Assembly (NCBI GenBank): GCA_964651495.1
Contig: CAZYWP010000130.1
Location: 1 to 8,837, forward strand
DNA from: CAZNVB01 sp964651495
Lineage (GTDB): Bacteria > Acidobacteriota > Aminicenantia > Aminicenantales > UBA8522
Reading direction: 5' to 3'
Length of the DNA: 8,837 bases
Shown here: in pieces, positions 1 to 5,574 of the stretch
Layout: each line of letters starts with the position of its first letter
Numbering within the stretch: the first letter of the stretch is position 1
The notes under the pieces: generated by a model
Told to the model about the DNA's origin: nothing
Database searches by the model: none
Seen by the model: the letters and a program-made list of their open reading frames with translations, nothing else
Made by a program: the position numbers and the translations under genes

Positions 1-54
1 TTTTTTTAAGCTGCCCATAAGTAGCATCCTTCCGGGGGATCCGGAGCACATAAG

Positions 55-1932
55 ATGCCTTTTTTGATCCTTCTCAAGCCGGGCTGCCAGGCCAAGACAA
101 TCCCCCTGGTTAAGCCCAAAACGGCCATCGGGCGAAGGCCGGTCAACGATATCATCCTGGAAGACCCTTTCGTCTCGCGTACGCATGCGGAGGTCAGCCT
201 GCTCGAAGACGGGAGCTATGAGATCCGCGACCTCGGAGGCACCCATCCGGTCCGGGTCAACAACCGGCTGGCTGCGGAGCAAAGACTCCAGGATGGCGAC
301 CGGATTCAAATCGGGAATTCAATCCTTTTGTTCAAGCTCCAGGAGCCCCCCCCGGGGGCCGCGGTCGAGTTTCAAGCGGGGGCCGACCTGGCCTTCGAAA
401 CAGAAGAGATTGCCTCCCTGGACCCCCGCAAGACATTTACCCTGTCCGGCGAATTGCCCGGCTCCCGGGACTACCCTCAGCTCCAGAAAGACCATCAGCG
501 CCTGATGCTCCTTTATGAGTTCGGGCGAGACATTCATTCCCACCTCGAAGACACCTATCTCGTCCTCGAGGAAATCATGAATATGGCCTTAAAAACCCTG
601 GACGCCGAGCGGGGTTTTTTCGCGCTGGTAAACGAGGCCAGCGGAGAACTCGAGTGTGAAATCGTCCGGGATCAGGGAGCGGAAGGAGTGCCGCCGAAAC
701 TCCTGGTCAGCAGCACGATCGTGCACAAAGTCCTCCAAGAGGGAGTCGCGGTCCTGACCGAGAACGCGCTCAAGGACACCCATTTCGGCGAGGCCAAGAG
801 CGTCCGGGAATACGAAATCCGGTCGGCCCTGTGCGTGCCGCTCTTTTTCCGGGATAAGGTCCTGGGAGTGATTTACCTCGACAACCGCGCCTCGGCCGGG
901 AGCTTCCGCCAGGATGACCTCGTCTTTCTTGGCGCCCTCAGCCAGCTGGCGGGAATCGCGCTGGGCAACGCCTCGCTCCACCGGCAGGTTCTCCAGGAGA
1001 ACCTGCGACTGGAAGAAGCGCTCAAACCCAAGTTCCAGCTTATGGGAACATCCGAGAGCATGGAAGCGGTCTACACGACCATCAGGAAAGCGGCCCCATC
1101 GGCCCTGACCGTCCTGATCGAGGGGGAAACGGGAACGGGAAAGGAATTGGTGGCCAGAGCCATACACGAGCTTTCCGAGCGGAGCGAGCGGCCCTTCGTC
1201 CCGGTCAACTGCGCGGCCATTCCCAGGGAGCTGATCGAGAGCGAGCTGTTCGGGTATGACAAAGGGGCGTTTACGGGAGCGACCGGAGCCAAGGACGGGA
1301 AGTTCAAGGCGGCGGACCGCGGGACCATATTCCTTGACGAAGTGGCCGATATGAGCCTGGACACCCAAGCCAAGGTCCTCCGGGTTCTGGAACAAAAGGA
1401 ATTCCAGCGCGTCGGCGGAAGCCAGACCTACCAGGCGGACGTCCGGGTCATCGCCGCCACCAACAAAGACCTCTGGCGGGCGGTGGAGGAAGGGAAGTTC
1501 CGGGAAGACCTGTACTACCGCCTCAACGTCGTGCCTATCCGCCTCCCGCCGCTGCGGGACCGGAAAAGCGATATTCTGCTGCTGGCGGAGCACTTCATCG
1601 CCCGGAGAGTCAAGAAAATCTCGCCCAGGGCCGTGCAGATGTTGCTGGCCTATCACTGGCCGGGGAATGTCAGGGAGCTACGGAATTGCATCGACCGGGC
1701 CGTCATTCTCGGAGACGGAGAGATCATCCAGCCTGAAGACCTGCCCCCGAATATCCGCGGCCAGGGCGACCGGATTCCGGCCCCCTCGGAATCACTCGCA
1801 CACATGGAGAAGGATTACATCACCCGGACCCTCAAGCGGACCGGCTGGCACAAGAGCGAGGCGGCCAAAATCCTGGGCATCACCCGCCAGACTCTTGATA
1901 ACAAGATCAAAAAATACAAAATTAAGGGCTGA
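55..1932 (+). CDS. Sigma-54-dependent transcriptional activator with FHA and GAF sensor domains (FHA-GAF-AAA+-Fis HTH)
   Basis: A cytoplasmic enhancer-binding protein that would use ATP hydrolysis to open sigma-54 RNA polymerase promoters. Visible domains: FHA at about residues 20-95 (GRRPVND at 26-32, SRTHAEV at 41-47); GAF at about 165-305; a short coiled linker; the AAA+ domain at about 328-560, with Walker A GETGTGKE (357-364), the sigma-54 contact loop GAFTGA (404-409), Walker B GTIFLDEV (423-430), an arginine-bearing FREDLYYRLNV (482-492) and WPGNVREL (535-542); and a Fis-type helix-turn-helix at about 583-622. There is no response-regulator receiver domain, so the inputs should be a phosphoprotein (FHA) and/or a small ligand (GAF). 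The ATG is the first start after an in-frame TAG at 22-24, and GGAG (43-46) lies 8 bases upstream. It is followed in the same direction by a sigma-54 promoter and a TonB-dependent receptor, its probable target. Oddity: the usual Asn-Gly of the FHA loop is replaced (GTHPVRVNN, 62-70). The family assignment is very secure; the signal and targets are inferred. Confidence 0.96.
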   Translation: MPFLILLKPGCQAKTIPLVKPKTAIGRRPVNDIILEDPFVSRTHAEVSLLEDGSYEIRDLGGTHPVRVNNRLAAEQRLQDGDRIQIGNSILLFKLQEPPPGAAVEFQAGADLAFETEEIASLDPRKTFTLSGELPGSRDYPQLQKDHQRLMLLYEFGRDIHSHLEDTYLVLEEIMNMALKTLDAERGFFALVNEASGELECEIVRDQGAEGVPPKLLVSSTIVHKVLQEGVAVLTENALKDTHFGEAKSVREYEIRSALCVPLFFRDKVLGVIYLDNRASAGSFRQDDLVFLGALSQLAGIALGNASLHRQVLQENLRLEEALKPKFQLMGTSESMEAVYTTIRKAAPSALTVLIEGETGTGKELVARAIHELSERSERPFVPVNCAAIPRELIESELFGYDKGAFTGATGAKDGKFKAADRGTIFLDEVADMSLDTQAKVLRVLEQKEFQRVGGSQTYQADVRVIAATNKDLWRAVEEGKFREDLYYRLNVVPIRLPPLRDRKSDILLLAEHFIARRVKKISPRAVQMLLAYHWPGNVRELRNCIDRAVILGDGEIIQPEDLPPNIRGQGDRIPAPSESLAHMEKDYITRTLKRTGWHKSEAAKILGITRQTLDNKIKKYKIKG

Positions 1933-1958
1933 CAGCGGCAAAGGCTTCCAAAAAACCG

Positions 1959-1978
1959 ATCGACATCCAAATGTCGAT
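1959..1978. promoter_or_regulatory. Perfect 8-4-8 inverted repeat, candidate activator binding site (UAS)
   Basis: The arms ATCGACAT (1959-1966) and ATGTCGAT (1971-1978) are exact reverse complements around the spacer CCAA. The arms are AT-leaning and no T-run follows, so an intrinsic terminator is unlikely. A 20-bp dyad fits the dimeric Fis-type helix-turn-helix of the activator encoded just upstream. It lies about 230 bases upstream of the -24 element of the sigma-54 promoter, within the range over which such activators loop DNA. The dyad is seen directly; the binding role is inferred. Confidence 0.45.
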
Positions 1979-2000
1979 AATCTTGGCCCAACGTCCAAAA

Positions 2001-2101
2001 ATTAGACAACTGGTCAGGTTTAGCGGCTATTGCCTTCATTTTAAACGATTTGCATTTTAGCCCGGGCTGAAGTTGAACCCGGGAGTCAAAATATTAGACA
2101 A
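2001..2101 (+). repeat. Pair of short direct repeats ATTAGACAA upstream of the sigma-54 promoter
   Basis: ATTAGACAA occurs at 2001-2009 and again at 2093-2101, each preceded by an A-rich CAAAA-type sequence. TCCAAA elements lie next to both. The copies are 92 bases apart, close to an integral number of helical turns (about 8.8 at 10.5 bp per turn, so only roughly phased). They could be low-affinity operator half-sites or chance. Confidence 0.25.
2059..2083. repeat. CCCGGG-centred inverted repeat
   Basis: A perfect 10-bp palindrome AGCCCGGGCT (2059-2068) is followed by a second CCCGGG (2078-2083), so CCCGGG 2061-2066 and 2078-2083 can pair across an 11-base loop. No T-run follows on either strand, so this is not a standard intrinsic terminator. 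It could be a protein-binding dyad or a weak pause hairpin. Confidence 0.3.
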
Positions 2102-2208
2102 TCCAACGCATCCAAAATATCCCTTCTTCAGTCAGATCTCCCGCGAAAAACCAGGGAAGAAAAAAAATTCTCGGATGTACCCGCCTTGATATCAGCATAC
2201 CGTTCCAT

Positions 2209-2226
2209 TTGGCATAGATTTTGCTC
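2209..2226 (+). promoter_or_regulatory. Sigma-54 (RpoN) -24/-12 promoter for the TonB-dependent receptor
   Basis: The sequence TTGGCAT-AGATT-TTGCTC has the invariant GG at 2211-2212 and GC at 2223-2224 with exactly 10 bases between them, as in the RpoN consensus TGGCACG-N4-TTGCW. TGGCA and TTGC match fully. Transcription would begin near 2236, giving a leader of about 167 nt before the receptor start at 2403. A gene for a sigma-54 activator ends about 280 bases upstream, which strongly supports the call. The motif is seen directly; its activity is inferred. Confidence 0.75.
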
Positions 2227-2390
2227 AAACGATGCGTGACTGCGATGGATTCGACCTGCCCCGTCAAGCTGACAGTTGTCCGGGAAGGACCGGCAAATCG
2301 CAAGGAGGTGATCATAGAAAATTCACAATCCTCTCGACCAGAAGCGGAGCGATGGCGCTCCATGGCAAGATTTAGGATCGGCGTGAAAAA

Positions 2391-2397
2391 AAGGAGG
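2391..2397 (+). promoter_or_regulatory. Strong Shine-Dalgarno site of the TonB-dependent receptor gene
   Basis: AAGGAGG ends 5 bases before the ATG at 2403. This near-consensus site fixes the receptor start and suggests high translation once the transcript is made. Confidence 0.85.
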
Positions 2398-2402
2398 GAA
2401 AA

Positions 2403-5345
2403 ATGAAAAAAGCGCTAATCGTAATCGCCGTCCTGATCGCCTTGTTCATCTTTTCCGGCACTTACGTCTCCGGCCAGGAGTTCGGCTCCATCAGGGGCGT
2501 GGTCAAGGACTCGACGGGAAATTCCCTTCCCGGAGTGACCGCGACTCTGATCGGCTCGAAGATCGTCATGATGTCGGACGTCAGCTCGGAAGGCGGAAAT
2601 TTCCGGTTCTTGAACCTGCCCGTCGCCAATGACTACACACTGAAGCTCGAACTCCAGGGCTTCAAGACCATCATCCGGGAAAAGCTGGCGGTCTCATTCG
2701 GCAAAGACCTCAATTTCGAGATCGTCATGGAGCAGTCTCCGATCAACGAAGAAGTGGTCGTCCAGGGAAGAGCGCCGGTGATCGACACCAAGAAGGCCCA
2801 GGTTGGGGTGAATATCGGCGAAGAGATGATCATGAGCCTGCCCACGGCCCGTAATCCCTGGGTCATCATGGCCCTGATCCCGGGGATGCTGATCGACCGG
2901 GAGGACGTAGGCGGAAACGAGGGCGGCCAGCAGTCGTCCTATTACGGGCATGGGTCCGACGAGGACGACAACACCTGGAATATCGACGGCGCCAACATCA
3001 CTGACAACTCTGCTCTCGGCGCCGCTCCGTCTTACGTCAACATCGCCAGCTACGAGGAAGTCCAGATCAACTATGGCAACAATGACATCAAATCTCAAAC
3101 GGGCGGAGTCCAGATCAACCTCGTCTCTCGGCGCGGCGGAAACGCCCACTCTGGCATGTTCTATCTGGACGTCGAGGACAAGAGATATCAATCCGACAAC
3201 GTTCCGCCTGAATTGAAGGAAATCGGCTACACGGCCGCCGGGGTTAACAGAGTCTATCTCTACGGGGCTAATCTCGGAGGCCCGCTGATTAAGGACAAGC
3301 TCTGGTTCTTCGGCTCCTGGGGCATCCAGGATATCGACAAGCTCGCGCTGTCCGGCGCCTCGGATAAAACGTGGCTCGCTTCCGGATATGCTCGGCTCGA
3401 TTGGCAGATGACCCCTGCTACTAAAATCAACGGCTTCCTGGAATACGACAACAAGCAAAAATGGGGCCGGGCGATGTTCGACTATACCCAGCAGGATGCC
3501 GATACGCTCTGGAACCAGGAAGGCCCGGGTTACCTCTGGAAAGGCGAGATGGACCAGTTGTTCGGAAATCTGTACTTTAATGCCAAGGTCATTTACACCA
3601 ACGGCGGATTCGCCCTGATCCCGTCTAAGGGCCATCGGACGGCGGACGGTTCCGGCGACTATTTCAGCCTCTCTTATTACCCGAGCCGCTATCTCTCGGG
3701 GAACACCGAAGATTACGGCACCAACCGGGATTCGATCGACTACAACTTCAACGGAATTTATTTCGCCGAAAACGTTCTCGGCGGGGACCACGAATTCAAG
3801 TTCGGCGTGGACTACATGACCGCCACCACGACCTCTTATGATTATTATGAGGGCAACGTCCAGCTCATCTATTACGGCCTCGATGAGAGCATGCCGACCG
3901 GCGAATACTGGGAGGCCTGGCTGCTCAGAGACAGCGTGACGAATATCTATTTCAGACGTTTCTCGGCTTATCTCCAGGATACGATCACCTTCGGCCGGCT
4001 GGCCCTCAACCTCGGGCTGAGATACGACCAGGAAATGTCAATTGTCAAAGACCTGAGCATTCCGGCTTCACCATGGCTTCCGAAGTATATGCCGGCCCTG
4101 CAAATAGACAAGTTCGATCCCGGGGTCCAGTGGAAAATCTTCTCTCCCCGCTTCAGCCTGAGCTATGACCTTTTCGGAAACGGCAAGGATGTCATCAAGC
4201 TGGCTGCCGCCCGCTACGGCTCACAATCCGGAAACAACCTGGCGGACTGGATTAATCCGCTCGGCTGGACCGAAATCGATGTCCTCTGGCAGGACCTTAA
4301 CGGCGACGGCCGGGTGACCTCGGATGAGCTCTTCGGGTACAACTGGGATACCGGGTCGTTAGCCGACGTGAACAACCCCGACTACTGGCTCTGGAACAGC
4401 CGGACGGTTAACCCGGAGGACCCGACATCCGTCGTCGCTAAGAACAAGTATGATCCCGATTTCAACTCCCCGCTCCTGGACGAACTGACGGTCTCTTACG
4501 AGAAAGAACTTTTCACCGATTTCGCCGGCCGGCTCGAGTTCTTCTACAAGAAACGCCACAATGATCTCTGGACCAAGGCGATGTCTGGAACAGGCGAGAT
4601 TGAAACAGCGGATAACTACTATCCGGCCGGCAAAGACGAGGCCACCGGCCACGAAATCTACGGTCAAAAAGAATTCTTTCCTTTTCGCTACCGCACCAAT
4701 CACGAAAAAGCCTACGACCGCTATCTCGGCGCCCAAATCGTCTTTACCAAGAGACTCTCCAACCGCTGGATGATGAACGGCTCCTTTACTTATTCCGATT
4801 TCCGCAGATATTACAACGACGAGTTCCTCGGCGTCATGGACGACCTGAGCGCCCGGGATGAGTACAGCTTCGGACCGAACAACGAGGCCTACTTCGACGG
4901 CGGTGTCGTCGCTTCCGAAAGCGGCGGTTCCGGAATCGAAGGCGTGTTCGTCAATTCCCGCTGGTCGGCCAAGCTCTCCGGCCTCTACCAGCTTCCCTTC
5001 GGTGTGACCTTCAGCGGAGTGGTCATGGCCCGAGACGGCTATCCCATCAGGCCCTACAACATCGTCACCATGCCGGGAATCGGCGAGGAGAAGCTGTTCG
5101 GAAATCCCGGTGGCAAATTCGGAGACCTGCGTCTTCCCGCCTTCTGGGCCCTCAACTTCAGGGTCGAAAAAAATATCCAGATCACGGAGGCGGCCACAGT
5201 GACTGTCGCCGCGGACGCTTTCAACATCACCAACTCGGCGCATTCTTTAAAACAGGAAGACAGCCTCACCGCTCCCAACTTCAGACAAGATCTCACCATC
5301 CTCAACCCGAGAGTCTTCCGTTTCGGAGTCCGGTTCAACTTCTAA
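2403..5345 (+). CDS. TonB-dependent receptor with N-terminal carboxypeptidase-regulatory-like domain (Oar-like outer-membrane protein)
   Basis: An outer-membrane transporter or receptor of 980 residues, within the usual size of the family. Residues 1-24 form a signal peptide (MKK, then a hydrophobic stretch, likely cut after VSG before QEFG). Residues 28-110 are a carboxypeptidase-regulatory-like beta-sandwich (IRGVVKDSTGNSLPGVTATL, then GNFRFLNLP). EEVVVQG (116-122) resembles the conserved linker or TonB-box-like segment, followed by the plug (about 125-245; IDGANITD at 194-201, VQINLVSRRGGN at 236-247). The rest alternates aromatic-rich strands typical of a beta-barrel and ends in FRFGVRFNF, a terminal-Phe signature for outer-membrane insertion. 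Residues 631-642 form an EF-hand-like loop (DLNGDGRVTSDE), probably extracellular and calcium-binding. A strong ribosome binding site, an upstream sigma-54 promoter and a downstream terminator make it a single-gene unit. No SusD-like partner or substrate enzyme is nearby, so the cargo is unknown. Confidence 0.93.
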   Translation: MKKALIVIAVLIALFIFSGTYVSGQEFGSIRGVVKDSTGNSLPGVTATLIGSKIVMMSDVSSEGGNFRFLNLPVANDYTLKLELQGFKTIIREKLAVSFGKDLNFEIVMEQSPINEEVVVQGRAPVIDTKKAQVGVNIGEEMIMSLPTARNPWVIMALIPGMLIDREDVGGNEGGQQSSYYGHGSDEDDNTWNIDGANITDNSALGAAPSYVNIASYEEVQINYGNNDIKSQTGGVQINLVSRRGGNAHSGMFYLDVEDKRYQSDNVPPELKEIGYTAAGVNRVYLYGANLGGPLIKDKLWFFGSWGIQDIDKLALSGASDKTWLASGYARLDWQMTPATKINGFLEYDNKQKWGRAMFDYTQQDADTLWNQEGPGYLWKGEMDQLFGNLYFNAKVIYTNGGFALIPSKGHRTADGSGDYFSLSYYPSRYLSGNTEDYGTNRDSIDYNFNGIYFAENVLGGDHEFKFGVDYMTATTTSYDYYEGNVQLIYYGLDESMPTGEYWEAWLLRDSVTNIYFRRFSAYLQDTITFGRLALNLGLRYDQEMSIVKDLSIPASPWLPKYMPALQIDKFDPGVQWKIFSPRFSLSYDLFGNGKDVIKLAAARYGSQSGNNLADWINPLGWTEIDVLWQDLNGDGRVTSDELFGYNWDTGSLADVNNPDYWLWNSRTVNPEDPTSVVAKNKYDPDFNSPLLDELTVSYEKELFTDFAGRLEFFYKKRHNDLWTKAMSGTGEIETADNYYPAGKDEATGHEIYGQKEFFPFRYRTNHEKAYDRYLGAQIVFTKRLSNRWMMNGSFTYSDFRRYYNDEFLGVMDDLSARDEYSFGPNNEAYFDGGVVASESGGSGIEGVFVNSRWSAKLSGLYQLPFGVTFSGVVMARDGYPIRPYNIVTMPGIGEEKLFGNPGGKFGDLRLPAFWALNFRVEKNIQITEAATVTVAADAFNITNSAHSLKQEDSLTAPNFRQDLTILNPRVFRFGVRFNF

Positions 5346-5367
5346 GCTCCATACGAATCTCAAACTC

Positions 5368-5402
5368 AGGGGACGGGCTTTGCGGGGGCCCGTCCCCTTT
5401 TT
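5368..5402 (+). terminator. Intrinsic terminator of the TonB-dependent receptor gene
   Basis: The arms GGGGACGGGC (5369-5378) and GCCCGTCCCC (5388-5397) pair perfectly over 10 bp, extendable by A5368-T5398, with a 9-base loop and a run of five T followed by CTTT. It begins 22 bases after the receptor stop codon. The T-run is only on the plus-strand 3' side, so it acts on receptor transcripts and not on the convergent kinase. Confidence 0.92.
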
Positions 5403-5460
5403 CTTTCGCTCATTTCTAAATGCCGTTAGGAGCGAATCGATAATTCCCCCCTCTTCCCTA

Positions 5461-5483
5461 CCTCCTCCCTCAGGGGGAGGAGG
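5461..5483. repeat. Perfect 9-bp hairpin in a pyrimidine/purine-asymmetric stretch between convergent genes
   Basis: CCTCCTCCC (5461-5469) and GGGAGGAGG (5475-5483) are exact reverse complements around TCAGG. The hairpin sits in a strand-biased tract: almost pure C/T from 5446 to 5471, then almost pure A/G to 5484, then another CT/C-rich run near 5511-5517. Neither side carries a T-run, so it is not a classic terminator, although it could stall polymerase from both directions. The CTCCCTCAGGGGGAG core has the look of a dispersed intergenic hairpin element. No other copy is in this window. Confidence 0.45.
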
Positions 5484-5574
5484 ATTGATGAATTGTCCGG
5501 CCCTCTCCTCCCCCCCAGGAAAGGGGATAAAGCGGAAAAAGATACCCCGCCTGCCAAAAAAGAAAAGTCATAGC

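Larger units (their letters stand above)
1933..2402. other. 470-base regulatory intergenic region between activator and receptor genes
   Basis: No convincing protein gene lies here. The stretch is visibly more AT-rich than the flanking coding DNA. Read along the plus strand it holds a perfect dyad (1959-1978), two copies of ATTAGACAA (2001-2009 and 2093-2101), three TCCAAA elements (1966-1971, 1994-1999, 2111-2116), a CCCGGG-rich inverted repeat (2059-2083), a sigma-54 promoter (2209-2226), and a long 5' leader with an orphan extended Shine-Dalgarno-like sequence (2302-2313) ahead of the true one (2391-2397). No T-tailed hairpin follows the activator gene, so read-through from it into the receptor remains possible. 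Confidence 0.7.

Noticed and set aside
1..10. T-run at the window start as the tail of an upstream gene's terminator
   Set aside because: The preceding stem would lie outside the window, so it cannot be supported.
589..1656. 355-codon minus-strand frame opposite the sigma-54 activator
   Set aside because: Antisense to a gene with complete AAA+ motifs. The translation shows no domain and is explained by GC-rich third positions.
1959..1978. Dyad after the activator gene as a rho-independent terminator
   Set aside because: The stem is AT-leaning and the following bases (AATCTTGG) lack a T-run, so an operator or UAS is the better reading.
2094..2363. 89-codon minus-strand frame in the activator-receptor intergenic region
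   Set aside because: It crosses the sigma-54 promoter and the leader, has no ribosome binding site, and its product is unlike any family. Regulatory elements explain the region better.
2694..3791. 365-codon minus-strand frame opposite the TonB-dependent receptor
   Set aside because: Opposite the signal-peptide, plug and barrel coding sequence. The low-complexity Val/Asp/Arg-rich translation has no recognisable fold and no ribosome binding site support.
4359..5243. 294-codon minus-strand frame opposite the receptor's C-terminal barrel
   Set aside because: A shadow of a well-supported gene that ends in a proper outer-membrane C-terminal signature.
5523..5548. Weak GGGG...CCCC hairpin downstream of the kinase as its terminator
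   Set aside because: Only about 6 pairs with a bulge, a 12-13-base loop and no T-tract right after the stem on the minus strand.
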